The position numbers and the translations under genes were made by a program. From Marivirga arenosa (lineage in GTDB: Bacteria; Bacteroidota; Bacteroidia; Cytophagales; Cyclobacteriaceae): DNA of 64,000 bases. Below are positions 46,071-57,582 of this stretch, piece by piece (the stretch's first letter is position 1; each line of letters starts with the position of its first letter). The DNA is taken from assembly GCF_030503895.2 (NCBI RefSeq), contig NZ_CP129970.2, forward strand, positions 248,001 through 312,000, written 5' to 3'. A model generated the notes under the pieces. That model was not told the origin of the DNA. It was given only the letters and a program-made list of their open reading frames with translations, and did no database searches.

Positions 46071-46101
46071 ATTGTCTATCTGTTAATTTTAAGACAAAAG
46101 T

Positions 46102-46138
46102 AGATAGTACAATATCTATCAGGCGTAACAAATGTTAC
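46102..46138 (-). promoter_or_regulatory. Operator and promoter region of the TauE gene
   Basis: GTAACAAATGTTAC at 46125-46138; next to it GATAGTACAATATCTATC forms a second inverted repeat (46103-46120). A TACTTTTG -7 element overlaps the latter. The centre of the first palindrome lies about 29 bases before the -7 element, near -41, the class II position of Crp/Fnr activators. Confidence 0.6.
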
Positions 46139-46207
46139 TATATTAAATAAACAACCGACTTCACATTTAATCAAAGGTTCTAAGCTAAATCCACTGATTA
46201 TACTATT

Positions 46208-47188
46208 TCAAGAACCTCTATTAATATGTTTTTTCAATTTAGCTTTCAGTACTTCTTCAGAAGAAATTTCCCATCTTTCAACAATAATCCCTTTTGGATC
46301 AACCAATAAATAAGTTGGATATGATTGAATCTTATATTGAAGTAGCAACTCTTTTTTATCACCCTCAATCGTCCATATCACTGGCCAGTTTATTGATAAA
46401 TTATTCTTCTCAGCTAAAGATGTCCATCTATCTATAGCACTATCTTCATTAAGTGTAATAAATTGCACTTCACTAAATTCTTCCTTCACTTCAATTAAAT
46501 AGGGAAAAGCCTTCCAACAGGGTCCACACCATGAAGCGGCTATATCTATTAATAGATATTGACCACGAAAATCTTTAGTGCTAATAGAATTCCCTTCTTT
46601 GTCAAACCCAGTAAAATCAATAATTTCAGCTTTCAGCTCGATTTTTCTCTTTTCTAAACTATTTATATATGCATTGAAATTAGGTATTTCTGAACGCCTT
46701 GCTATTGGAATAAGCTGATAAAGCTCTTTAAATTGAGCTTTTGTGAAATCCATAAATCTGTAATACCGATCTATGTAATTTAAGGCAACTATTGAATTTA
46801 AGTTTGAAATGAAAACCTCTTTGAATTTGGGATATGGATCTTTATAATCAAACTTTTCAAAAATTTTATGACTTTCTGATCCACTTACTATTAATTCTTT
46901 ACTAAAAATATTCTGTTCAAAAAACACTTCAACCTCACCCCCATCGTACCAAAATGTATATGATCTATTGTTTGGTGTAATAAGCGCTCCAAATTCGGGT
47001 TCAGAAACTGTTAATGAAAATACATATTCCTTTTGATCCGGGCTAAAAGCATAAGTTTCATTCTGAAGGATTAGCAAATATTCTTTAGATAGCCCCTTAT
47101 TACTTCTAATAGTCAAATTTACTTGCTCCTGTGAGAATCCAAGCGAAATTGAGATGAAAAAGAACAACAAGGTTATATAAGAATTCAT
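46208..47188 (-). CDS. TlpA-like thioredoxin-fold protein
   Basis: 326 aa. Signal peptide (MNSYITLLFFFISISLGFSQ), a beta-rich N-terminal half (DUF4369-like impression), then a thioredoxin domain with LLIDIAASWCGPCWKAFPYL, NLSINWPVIWTIEGD and QIKSYPTYLLVDPKGIIVERW. The CGPC pair implies a periplasmic disulfide or thiol oxidoreductase. No operon partner; its own upstream region is AT-rich. Confidence 0.88.
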   Translation of the reverse strand: MNSYITLLFFFISISLGFSQEQVNLTIRSNKGLSKEYLLILQNETYAFSPDQKEYVFSLTVSEPEFGALITPNNRSYTFWYDGGEVEVFFEQNIFSKELIVSGSESHKIFEKFDYKDPYPKFKEVFISNLNSIVALNYIDRYYRFMDFTKAQFKELYQLIPIARRSEIPNFNAYINSLEKRKIELKAEIIDFTGFDKEGNSISTKDFRGQYLLIDIAASWCGPCWKAFPYLIEVKEEFSEVQFITLNEDSAIDRWTSLAEKNNLSINWPVIWTIEGDKKELLLQYKIQSYPTYLLVDPKGIIVERWEISSEEVLKAKLKKHINRGS

Positions 47189-47236
47189 AGTTTTTCTTAT
47201 AAAAATAAAAGAGTAAAAGCTAAAAACAAACTAAAA

Positions 47237-47752
47237 TTACCGTTTATTTTGAAATGGAATTAAAGCCATAATTATAGCATGTTCATAGTATTGTGTTCTA
47301 TCTATTAATCCATTGGTTAAAATTCCGACTGCTCCATCTTTTTGCTTTGAATTACTTCTTTTAAAGTAAATATCATCCGCTTCGCCTAATTCAATACCAT
47401 TGTTTACCATTTCTGCAATTGGTTCAGGTAGATAAAACACTGCAGTTTGCGCTTGACTGTTCTTCGTTTTAGATAAGATAACTATCCAAGCAAAAGCTTG
47501 CATACCGAAATCATCATTATGAATTCCTCCCTCAATGCCTACCCAATAATCAGCATTAGGCTTATTATTCCTTGCATTTTGAGCTCTATTTTTTGCTCCT
47601 AGTAATGTTTCCTTATGATCCATGGGTTGATCTCTTACATTGGAAGGAACGTTAATACCTTCAAATGAAAAATCATCATCTATCATTTTTTGGAAGGCTA
47701 TTTTAGTAGCTTCAATTTTTACTGGATTTTGAGAAGCAATTATTATTTTCAT
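47237..47752 (-). CDS. yjjX: Inosine/xanthosine triphosphatase
   Basis: 171 aa. Start MKIIIASQNPVKIEATKIAF, then NVRDQPMDHKETLLGAKNRA, VGIEGGIHNDDFGMQAFAWI and KDGAVGILTNGLIDRTQYYE: the YjjX family that hydrolyses damaged ITP and XTP. Cytosolic; end marked by a terminator upstream of katG's stop side. Confidence 0.92.
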   Translation of the reverse strand: MKIIIASQNPVKIEATKIAFQKMIDDDFSFEGINVPSNVRDQPMDHKETLLGAKNRAQNARNNKPNADYWVGIEGGIHNDDFGMQAFAWIVILSKTKNSQAQTAVFYLPEPIAEMVNNGIELGEADDIYFKRSNSKQKDGAVGILTNGLIDRTQYYEHAIIMALIPFQNKR

Positions 47753-47781
47753 TTATTTTGATTTTAAAATGGCCGAATATA

Positions 47782-47813
47782 AGAAAAGCCGAACTTTTCA
47801 GCTCGGCTTTTCT
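47782..47813. terminator. Hairpin between katG and yjjX
   Basis: AGAAAAGCCGA (47782-47792) with TCGGCTTTTCT (47803-47813); on the minus strand it follows the katG stop by 23 bases, with further T residues, so it most likely ends katG. Confidence 0.8.
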
Positions 47814-47835
47814 AAAAACAATAACCACTAATTGA

Positions 47836-50184
<2,349 letters not shown>

Positions 50185-50206
50185 CTATATATAGTTATAG
50201 ATAAAA

Positions 50207-51244
50207 TCAATAACTATGTTCGTCAATTTTAACTTTGCCACGGAAGGTCCAGAAAACAAAGCCTGTGTATATCGCAACTAAGGGTACAGCAATCATTGCA
50301 ATGGTAAGCATTATACCTAATGATTTTTCAGAGGCAGAAGCATTATAAAGTGTTAAACTATAAGCAGGGTCAATAGTAGAATGAAGCATAGAAGGAAAAA
50401 GCCCTACTGCTCCAATTACTAATAATGCTGAAATCACTCCAGTAGAAGAAATAAAAGCATATCCATAATTCCTTTTGCTTACCTGACGAGGAATATTAGC
50501 CATTAATAATACTAGAACCACAGGCAAGAAAAACATCCATTCTTGTTCTTTAATTTGATCAGTTAAATGGGGTACGTATAGTAATGTGTAAAAGCTTAAC
50601 AGTAACGCTGCTAAAATAAAAAATACAGTACTATTTTTTATTATTAAACCTAATTGGTCATAAAGCTTACCTTCAGTTTTCATTCCCAAATAAAGAGCTC
50701 CATGAAGCATAAATAAACCTAAAGTGGTCACACCAGTTAATAGAGAAAATGGATTGATAAAATTAAAATCTGTTTCATGAGTGAACTCACCTGTTTCATC
50801 AATTGGCAGTCCCTGCAGTACATTCCCTAATACCATACCTAAAGCAAGTGCCATAATAATGCTGGCAACTGAAAAAGCGATATCCCAAGTTTGCTGCCAC
50901 CACACCATCGGTTCTTTCCCTCTGAATTCGATTGACACTGCTCTAAAGATAATCATGACCAAAAACAACATCAGCGGGATATATAAACCTGAAAAAAGTG
51001 TAGCGTAAACAGGAGGAAAAGCTGCAAATAAGACTCCTCCTGTAATTACAAGCCAAACTTCATTTCCATCCCAAACGGGGCCAATTGCATTTATTGCAAT
51101 TTTTCTATTTTCCCTATTTCCTAAGAAGAGATGAATAGCTCCAACACCAATATCAAAACCATCCAGGATCGCATAACCCGTTACCACTGCTCCCAACAGC
51201 AAAAACCACCAAATATTATATTCAAGTCCGATAAAAGTATCCAT
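50207..51244 (-). CDS. cydB: Cytochrome bd oxidase subunit II
   Basis: 345 aa, eight or nine membrane helices. Start IWWFLLLGAVVTGYAILDGF then DIGVGAIHLFLG; AINAIGPVWDGNEVWLVITG; TTLGLFMLHGALYLGMKTEG. The family pairs with CydA as a high-affinity quinol oxidase. Starts 40 bases after cydA. Confidence 0.95.
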   Translation of the reverse strand: MDTFIGLEYNIWWFLLLGAVVTGYAILDGFDIGVGAIHLFLGNRENRKIAINAIGPVWDGNEVWLVITGGVLFAAFPPVYATLFSGLYIPLMLFLVMIIFRAVSIEFRGKEPMVWWQQTWDIAFSVASIIMALALGMVLGNVLQGLPIDETGEFTHETDFNFINPFSLLTGVTTLGLFMLHGALYLGMKTEGKLYDQLGLIIKNSTVFFILAALLLSFYTLLYVPHLTDQIKEQEWMFFLPVVLVLLMANIPRQVSKRNYGYAFISSTGVISALLVIGAVGLFPSMLHSTIDPAYSLTLYNASASEKSLGIMLTIAMIAVPLVAIYTGFVFWTFRGKVKIDEHSY

Positions 51245-51284
51245 ATTTTTAGCTTATTAAAATTAAGATTGATTGATAATTTGA

Positions 51285-52658
51285 TTAGTTGAAATCAGGT
51301 ACACTAGCAGTTTGATGCGGCCTTTGGTCTTCCATTTTCTCATCATACGGTCCGTGCTGAATTTTCTTATTAAGTAGATATATAAATAATAGAAAAAGCA
51401 ATAAGTAAACGAAGAAAAATAAAATTAATGAGAATAAAACCTGATTAGCAGTAACTGCTTGAGATAAGGCATCAGAAGTTTTCAATAATCCATAAACCAC
51501 CCAAGGCTGTCTTCCCATTTCAGCGGCAAACCACCCTACCTGATTAGCAATCTGGGGTAAAAATACTGCCCAAACGAATACCCACATAAGCCATCTATAT
51601 TGAAATAATTTTCCTCTCCACCATAAGAAGCCTGCAAATAAACTTAAGCCAATTAATAACATACCAATAGCTACCATAAGGTGATAAAATTGAAAAACTG
51701 CGTTCACCTGAGTAGGAATTTCATCTTCAGGAAAAGCATCTAGACCTTTGACTGGGGTAGTAAAATCCTGATGGATTAGAAACGTTAGACCTTTTGGTAA
51801 TTTAATTCCTACAACTTCTTTTGATTTGTGATCTACCCAACCGAATAAATATAAATCTGCCACCTCACTTTTAGGATAATGACCTTCAAATGCAGCAAGT
51901 TTTGCAGGTTGATTTTCTGCAACACCATCAGCTGAATTATGCCCAGTAAATAATTGTGCTAAAGAAGAAATCATTGCTACAACCAATGCGATTTTAAAAG
52001 CTGGTTTTGCTATTTCAAGGAATTTTCCTTTTAAAATGTAATATGCATTTACTGAGAGTACTAAAAACGCTCCGGCAAGAAAGGCTCCTATAATAACATG
52101 AGAAAGTCTATCTACTGATGATGGATTAAATACCATTGCCCAGAAATCAGTAATTTCTGCCTTTTGGTTTAAACCCTCTCCCACTATTTTAAAACCAGCA
52201 GGGGTTTGTTGCCAACTATTGGCTACCACTATCCAAACAGCTGAAAACATAGAACCAAAAGCAACTCCAATAGTAGAAATAAAATGAACAACGGGTGAAA
52301 CTCTATTCCATCCAAAAAGCAATACCCCAAGAAATCCTGATTCTAGTGCAAAAGCAAATAAACCCTCAGCAGCTAAAGCAGAACCAAATATATCTCCAAC
52401 ATAGCGTGAATAGGTTGCCCAATTCGTTCCGAATTCAAACTCCATTACAATTCCAGTAGCTACTCCAATTCCGAATATGAGAGCAAAAATCTTAACCCAA
52501 AAACGGGTCATTTTATGATATAACTCTTTTTTTGTTTTCAAGTACATCCCTTCCATAATGATTAATATTACTCCTAATCCAATGCTTAAAGGTGGATAGA
52601 TGTAATGGAAGGCCACTGTAAAGGCAAACTGTATTCTTGCTAAGATTTCAGTATCCAT
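51285..52658 (-). CDS. cydA: Cytochrome bd oxidase subunit I
   Basis: 457 aa. [40 protein letters not shown] (heme ligand region), [20 protein letters not shown] and the quinol site region [20 protein letters not shown]. Reduces oxygen with menaquinol and also gives resistance to sulfide and peroxide, matching the neighbouring genes. The length suggests the short Q-loop form. Lies 22 bases after the methyltransferase gene. Confidence 0.97.
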   Translation of the reverse strand: MDTEILARIQFAFTVAFHYIYPPLSIGLGVILIIMEGMYLKTKKELYHKMTRFWVKIFALIFGIGVATGIVMEFEFGTNWATYSRYVGDIFGSALAAEGLFAFALESGFLGVLLFGWNRVSPVVHFISTIGVAFGSMFSAVWIVVANSWQQTPAGFKIVGEGLNQKAEITDFWAMVFNPSSVDRLSHVIIGAFLAGAFLVLSVNAYYILKGKFLEIAKPAFKIALVVAMISSLAQLFTGHNSADGVAENQPAKLAAFEGHYPKSEVADLYLFGWVDHKSKEVVGIKLPKGLTFLIHQDFTTPVKGLDAFPEDEIPTQVNAVFQFYHLMVAIGMLLIGLSLFAGFLWWRGKLFQYRWLMWVFVWAVFLPQIANQVGWFAAEMGRQPWVVYGLLKTSDALSQAVTANQVLFSLILFFFVYLLLFLLFIYLLNKKIQHGPYDEKMEDQRPHQTASVPDFN

Positions 52659-52680
52659 AATTGATAGTTTTTATTTATTG

Positions 52681-53277
52681 TTAAGGTTTAGTTGCAATTA
52701 AGCGGATAATATCAGCTTTTCCTTCATGATATTTTCCTTCTGTTAAATGTGTTTCTGTAATTTCCAGCAATTCTATATTTAAATCTTTAAAATCTTCTTT
52801 AAGGATTTCTTTTGTATATAACATCTCTACATTTTTGGGTCCTCCAGAATTATTATTGATTTGATCAGGATTAAAAGCTTCCAATATTATTTTCCCTCCA
52901 GGCTTCAACCATTTTATGGCTTTTTGATGAGCAAGTTTTCTTAATTCTTCAGGAAAATGAGCGTAAATGAGAGCCACTACATTAGCTGAATTTTCCGGAT
53001 ACTCCTTTTCATGAATATCTGCAGTTTCATAATGAGGAGACACATTCATCTCTTTTGCAAGTTTATTTGCTTTAGCTTTTGCTGATGAGCTAAAATCAAA
53101 TGCATTCACTTGCCAACCTAAAAGTGCAGCAAAAACTGCGTTTCTACCTTCACCATCGCATGGAAGAATAATCTTACCTGCTTCCATTTTTTTTAAATTG
53201 TCACGGAGAAATTCATTGGGCTCAGTTCCGTAAACAAACGTATCCTGAGCATATCTTTCATTCCAAAATTCTTTCAT
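52681..53277 (-). CDS. Class I SAM-dependent methyltransferase (TehB-like)
   Basis: 198 aa. Start FWNERYAQDTFVYGTEPNEF, then KIILPCDGEGRNAVFAALLG (SAM-binding, with a variant D-G-E-G-R loop), VALIYAHFPEE and WLKPGGKIILEAFNPDQ. Resembles tellurite/thiol methyltransferases; substrate unknown. First gene of the cydAB transcription unit. Confidence 0.88.
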   Translation of the reverse strand: MKEFWNERYAQDTFVYGTEPNEFLRDNLKKMEAGKIILPCDGEGRNAVFAALLGWQVNAFDFSSSAKAKANKLAKEMNVSPHYETADIHEKEYPENSANVVALIYAHFPEELRKLAHQKAIKWLKPGGKIILEAFNPDQINNNSGGPKNVEMLYTKEILKEDFKDLNIELLEITETHLTEGKYHEGKADIIRLIATKP

Positions 53278-53310
53278 AAATTTTAGTTATTTTGTCGGTT
53301 TTTACAAAAT

Positions 53311-53340
53311 AAAAAAGCCAGAAAACTACTGGCTTTTTTT
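53311..53340 (-). terminator. Terminator of the small-rhodanese operon
   Basis: AAAAAAGCCAG with CTGGCTTTTTT around AAAACTA, directly after the stop of the 53343 gene. Confidence 0.92.
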
Positions 53341-53342
53341 AC

Positions 53343-53534
53343 TTATTTTTTGGGCACAGCACAACTGCCACTACCACATCCTTGATTCAACAAAGCTAGA
53401 AAAGTGAATAATCCTCCCACTATTAATGCCATGAAATCCCATTCCAGATAAGCTGTTACTAATAAATACATACCTATAAGCAATCTTAGCCATCGCATAA
53501 AAGTCCAGGGAGTATTCCAAATCGCTTTAATCAT
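53343..53534 (-). CDS. DUF2892-like small membrane protein
   Basis: 63 aa. Two hydrophobic segments (LRLLIGMYLLVTAYLEWDFM, ALIVGGLFTFLALLN) and a cysteine tail QGCGSGSCAVPKK. Such proteins commonly accompany rhodaneses and may help carry sulfane sulfur at the membrane (inference). Its start overlaps the end of the second rhodanese gene by four bases. Confidence 0.8.
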   Translation of the reverse strand: MIKAIWNTPWTFMRWLRLLIGMYLLVTAYLEWDFMALIVGGLFTFLALLNQGCGSGSCAVPKK

Positions 53535-53845
53535 ATTAATTTTCTATTTAGTGAAGTCCACGCACCACCGTTAAAAACGTTTTCATAACCATTCGCTTTT
53601 AATATACTTTTAGCTCTGCTACTCCTCATTCCTGATGCACAACAGGTGATTATTGTTTTTTCTTTATCTCTTAATTGAGAAATATTAGAAGCCAAAGTCT
53701 CTACAGGAATGTTTTTAGCATTCTTTATATGACCTTGTTTAAACTCCCCTTTTGTTCTAACATCCAAAATTATGGCCCCTTCTTCAGCTAATGTTTTAAA
53801 ATCAGCTTTAGGACCTAAACCGAATAATTTTCTTAAAAAACTCAT
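53531..53845 (-). CDS. Rhodanese-like sulfurtransferase
   Basis: 104 aa. GAIILDVRTKGEFKQGHIKN, then NIPVETLASNISQLRDKEKT and ITCCASGMRSSRAKSILKA with the active Cys loop CCASGMRS. Transfers sulfane sulfur. Overlaps its neighbours on both sides by four bases; middle gene of a three-gene operon. Confidence 0.93.
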   Translation of the reverse strand: MSFLRKLFGLGPKADFKTLAEEGAIILDVRTKGEFKQGHIKNAKNIPVETLASNISQLRDKEKTIITCCASGMRSSRAKSILKANGYENVFNGGAWTSLNRKLI

Positions 53846-54105
53846 AATGCCATTGCATAATTTTCAGCCGCAAACCATGAACCTCCGTTGTGGCAATCTA
53901 TACCTTTGGATTGTAAAATGCTTTGTGCCATTCCACTTCTATTTCCTGATGCACAGCATAATACTATTTCTCCATCGATCCTGCTAATTTCCTCAGCTTT
54001 ATCTTCTATCTCATTTAAGGGAATATTTATTGCTCCTTGAGCATGTCCCATTACAAATTCTCCTTCTGACCTTACGTCAATAATTGTTATATTTGAATTT
54101 TTCAT
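53842..54105 (-). CDS. Rhodanese-like sulfurtransferase
   Basis: 87 aa. TIIDVRSEGEFVMGHAQGAI, NIPLNEIEDKAEEI and VLCCASGNRSGMAQSILQSK with the catalytic Cys. First gene of the operon; the GTAAC-N4-GTTAC palindrome is 59 bases upstream. Close paralogue of the next gene, so likely an old tandem duplication. Confidence 0.93.
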   Translation of the reverse strand: MKNSNITIIDVRSEGEFVMGHAQGAINIPLNEIEDKAEEISRIDGEIVLCCASGNRSGMAQSILQSKGIDCHNGGSWFAAENYAMAL

Positions 54106-54163
54106 TTATTTCTAATTTTTGTAAAACTATGATGCAAGTAACGCACATTCAAATATTAGGATA

Positions 54164-54177
54164 GTAACAGTTGTTAC
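54164..54177 (-). promoter_or_regulatory. GTAAC-N4-GTTAC palindrome before the rhodanese operon
   Basis: GTAACAGTTGTTAC, flanked by ATA on one side and ATT on the other. On the coding strand the following bases TATCCTAAT parallel TATCTTAAT after the site at 45157-45170, supporting a shared promoter architecture. Confidence 0.6.
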
Positions 54178-54222
54178 ATTCATTTAAGATATAATAAAGA
54201 AAAAGAAGATGAAAAGTTCTAT

Positions 54223-54762
54223 TTAAATCAACTCAATACTGTCTATTAGTAATTCAAATTTTTCATTCCTCTTATTTGCAATCAAAAAGGTTACCTCTGA
54301 AACAGATGAATGATTGAAGTTAGGCATATTAAGTCTTCTACCTCTAAAAACAGGATACATACTACTTAGTGGAATATCGATAATATCCCAATTGTTTGTC
54401 GTTTGAAAAGTAAATGTATAAGAATAATAATCATTTGAATTTGCCTTTATTCTGAACTGGTAATTTTTACCATCACCTTTCAATTTAATTTTAACTTTTG
54501 TAAAATCTGTTAACTCGATTTTAGGAAATCGGTATCTGACAGATGAAAACCCACCATTGTTTTCTAAGGAAACATCTCCCTTAAAAACTGCATACCCTTC
54601 TTCATTAATTCTGATAGAACCAGCGGAAACTCCACCCATAACTTTATCATCTACCACATACCAATTAGATAAATCAGAATTCTTATTAAAGTTAAATATT
54701 GTCATCTTACTGATTTGAAAGGGGACTAAAAATACTAATACAAAATAAAATAATTTCACCAT
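54223..54762 (-). CDS. CIA30-family protein
   Basis: 179 aa. Short hydrophobic N-terminus (LFYFVLVFLVPFQISKMTIF), then the CIA30 fold: WYVVDDKVMGGVSAGSIRIN, NNGGFSSVRYRFPKIELTDF and DIIDIPLSSMYPVFRGRRLN. Related to the complex I assembly factor family and to galactose-binding-like domains; bacterial role unknown, probably exported. Confidence 0.88.
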   Translation of the reverse strand: MVKLFYFVLVFLVPFQISKMTIFNFNKNSDLSNWYVVDDKVMGGVSAGSIRINEEGYAVFKGDVSLENNGGFSSVRYRFPKIELTDFTKVKIKLKGDGKNYQFRIKANSNDYYSYTFTFQTTNNWDIIDIPLSSMYPVFRGRRLNMPNFNHSSVSEVTFLIANKRNEKFELLIDSIELI

Positions 54763-54923
54763 ACATGATATTAGTTAGTCATTTATAATGCATAACTAAC
54801 AAAAGCTAGGGTGGTTTAAATATTGAAATCAAATGTAGAATTAAGTTCTATTTTAGTGTTGTTACATTTGCTAAAGTATTTTTTACTGTATATTTGCAAT
54901 TAAATAATCAAACAGATTTTTAG

Positions 54924-55406
54924 ATGCTTCAAAGAATACAAACTATATTTTTACTGATAGTTGCGTTAGCAATGCTAGTTTTCCTTTTTTCACCTTTATG
55001 GCAAAAAGTGGATACTGAAACCGGTGCTACCTATACGATTACTGCTTTTGCATTAGAAACTTCCAATATTCCAGAACAAGGAGAAGAACAAGAATTTATG
55101 CCATATGCTGTTGCTGGAATTTTAGGACTTTTAGGTTCATTAGTTGCTTTCATTGCCATTGGAATGTATAAAAATAGAATGAGACAGATTATGCTCTCAA
55201 CTCTGAATTCAATCTTAATCGGTACGGCTTTAGGTTTATCTGCATATTGGACTACACAAGCAGAAGGCAATGTATTACCAGGTATAGCTGGAGCTTATAA
55301 TTACGGGCTTTTTCTCCCAGCCATAGCGCTAGTATTCAATTCATTAGCTGTTCGTTTTATAAGAAAAGATGAAAGGCTTGTAAGATCTATGGATAGGTTG
55401 AGATAA
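54924..55406 (+). CDS. DUF4293 membrane protein
   Basis: 160 aa, four membrane helices. Starts MLQRIQTIFLLIVALAMLVF, the DUF4293 signature of Bacteroidota, with later helices AVAGILGLLGSLVAFIAIGM, LSTLNSILIGTALGLSAYW and LFLPAIALVFNSLAVRFIRK. Function unknown. Monocistronic. Confidence 0.88.
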   Translation: MLQRIQTIFLLIVALAMLVFLFSPLWQKVDTETGATYTITAFALETSNIPEQGEEQEFMPYAVAGILGLLGSLVAFIAIGMYKNRMRQIMLSTLNSILIGTALGLSAYWTTQAEGNVLPGIAGAYNYGLFLPAIALVFNSLAVRFIRKDERLVRSMDRLR

Positions 55407-55433
55407 TAAGGAGCTATAAAGAAAAATATATAA

Positions 55434-55464
55434 AATGCTTCTATATTAGAGAGGCATTTTTTTT
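55434..55464 (+). terminator. Terminator of the DUF4293 gene
   Basis: AAATGCTTCT with AGAGAGGCATTT and eight T residues, about 30 bases after the stop. The rest of 55465-55609 contains no recognisable feature apart from the htpG leader. Confidence 0.65.
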
Positions 55465-55609
55465 GATTGTGAATTAACAATAATGCTATTTTTTCATAGT
55501 TGACATTATCCAATTCAAAATTTATGACAAGCTGACAGCAAATGATCATAAAAATTCAAATGGAATAACTATTGAGGTTTGCGAGTTTGTAATCAAAACA
55601 GTAAACAAA

Positions 55610-57496
55610 ATGCAAGAGAAAGGTAGTATTTCGATTCATTCGGAAAATATTTTCCCGATAATAAAGAAGTTTTTATACTCTGATCATGAGGTATTCCTAC
55701 GTGAGTTAGTTTCAAATGCAGTAGATGCTACTCAAAAAATTAAAAGCCTAGGTACTTTAGGCGAATATGAGGGTGATTTAGGTGATCTTAGCATCGAAAT
55801 CAAGATAGATAAAAAGAAAAAGACTTTGCATGTCATCGATAAAGGTATCGGTATGACAGGTGAAGAAATCAAAAAATATATTAACCAGATTGCCTTTTCT
55901 GGTGCCACCGAATTCGTAGAAAAATATAAAGAAAAAGGTGAAGGATCTGGAATAATAGGTCACTTCGGTTTAGGTTTCTATTCTGCTTTTATGGTGGCAG
56001 ATACAGTAGAAATTATATCCTTATCAAGAGAAAAGGACTCTAAACCAGCTCATTGGACTTGTGATGGAAGTACTGAATTTGAATTAAAAGAGGGTGACAA
56101 GAAAGAAAGAGGGACTGAAATTATTCTTCACATTAATGATGATTCAAAAGAGTTTTTAGAAGAATACAGAATCAATGAAATTCTTACCAAGTATTGTAAA
56201 TTCTTACCAATCCCAATCATATTTGGAGAAACAGAAGAAACAGTAAAAGAAGGGGAAGGAGATGATGCCAAAGAGAAAAAGGTAAAGAAACCAAAGGTAA
56301 TCAACAATACTACTCCAATCTGGACAAAAGCACCTGCTGACTTAACGGATCAGGAATATAAAGACTTTTACAAAGAATTATATCCATTCAGTGAAGATCC
56401 TTTATTCTGGATTCATCTAAATGTTGATTATCCGTTCAACTTAACAGGAGTATTATACTTCCCTAAAATCAAGAATGACTTTGATATTCAGAAGAATAAA
56501 ATTCAGCTATATTCTCGTCAAGTATTTATTACTGATGAAGTAAAAGATGTTGTTCCTGAATTCTTGATGTTAATGCATGGAGTTATCGACTCTCCTGACA
56601 TTCCTCTTAACGTTTCTAGAAGCTACTTACAAGCAGATAGTAATGTAAAGAAAATCAATAATCACATCACCAAAAAAGTAGCGGATAAATTAGCTGAACT
56701 TTACAAAAATGATAGAAAATCATTTGAAGAGAAGTGGGAAAGCATTGGCTTATTTGTGAAGTATGGAATGATGAGTGATGACAAATTCTATGACAAAGCG
56801 AAGAAATTCTGCTTATTACAAAGCATTGAACAGGATAAATATTTCACTTTAGATGAATATAAAGAAAGCATTGCTGGTAATCAGACCGATAAAGATGGGA
56901 ATGTGACTATACTTTATGCTTCAAATCCTGATAAGCAACATGCATACATTAACTCAGCACAGAAAAAAGGCTATGATGTTGTTTTATTAGATAGCCCAAT
57001 TGATGCCCATTTCATCAATCAATTAGAACAAAAACTAGAGAAAACAAATATCAAGCGTGTGGATGCTGATATTGTAGACAAGTTAATTGACAAGGATGAA
57101 AAAGCAGAAAGCGTTCTTTCTGATGATGAAAAAGAAAAGCTTAAAAAGATTTTTGAAGAAGCCATCAATAATCAATCTATGACGGTTGCAGTGGAAGCAT
57201 TATCGCCTGATGAATTACCAGTATCACTGACAATGCCAGAATTTATGAGAAGAATGAAAGATATGCAGCAAACTGGAGGTGGAATGCCTTTCATGGGTGG
57301 AATGCCAGATCAGTATAATTTAACTGTGAATGCAAATCATAAGATGGCTTCCAAAATATTGAAAGCTGAAAAAGAAGAGGAGCAAAAAAATATTGCAAAG
57401 CAGAACTATGATTTAGCGCTATTATCGCAAAACATGTTAAATGGTAAAGACTTGACTGACTTTATTAACCGTAGCGTTGAAATGATGGAAAAATAA
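55610..57496 (+). CDS. htpG: Chaperone HtpG (Hsp90)
   Basis: 628 aa. GHKL ATPase domain: YSDHEVFLRELVSNAVDATQ, VIDKGIGMTGEEIKKYINQI, GHFGLGFYSAFMVAD; middle domain with DIPLNVSRSYLQADSNVKKI; C-terminal dimerisation domain. An acidic-lysine linker lies at about 210-225 (VKEGEGDDAKEKKVKKPK). The cytosolic ATP-driven chaperone. Its own transcription unit, closed by a terminator. Confidence 0.97.
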   Translation: MQEKGSISIHSENIFPIIKKFLYSDHEVFLRELVSNAVDATQKIKSLGTLGEYEGDLGDLSIEIKIDKKKKTLHVIDKGIGMTGEEIKKYINQIAFSGATEFVEKYKEKGEGSGIIGHFGLGFYSAFMVADTVEIISLSREKDSKPAHWTCDGSTEFELKEGDKKERGTEIILHINDDSKEFLEEYRINEILTKYCKFLPIPIIFGETEETVKEGEGDDAKEKKVKKPKVINNTTPIWTKAPADLTDQEYKDFYKELYPFSEDPLFWIHLNVDYPFNLTGVLYFPKIKNDFDIQKNKIQLYSRQVFITDEVKDVVPEFLMLMHGVIDSPDIPLNVSRSYLQADSNVKKINNHITKKVADKLAELYKNDRKSFEEKWESIGLFVKYGMMSDDKFYDKAKKFCLLQSIEQDKYFTLDEYKESIAGNQTDKDGNVTILYASNPDKQHAYINSAQKKGYDVVLLDSPIDAHFINQLEQKLEKTNIKRVDADIVDKLIDKDEKAESVLSDDEKEKLKKIFEEAINNQSMTVAVEALSPDELPVSLTMPEFMRRMKDMQQTGGGMPFMGGMPDQYNLTVNANHKMASKILKAEKEEEQKNIAKQNYDLALLSQNMLNGKDLTDFINRSVEMMEK

Positions 57497-57534
57497 TTAG
57501 AAATTCGTAATTGAAAAATTAATAATTATTAGAG

Positions 57535-57566
57535 ACAGCCCGGAATTTTCAATAACTTCGGGCTGT
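57535..57566 (+). terminator. Terminator of htpG
   Basis: ACAGCCCGGAA (57535-57545) with TTCGGGCTGT (57557-57566), then TTT, 39 bases after the htpG stop. Confidence 0.88.
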
Positions 57567-57582
57567 TTTCGTTAATGGCTAT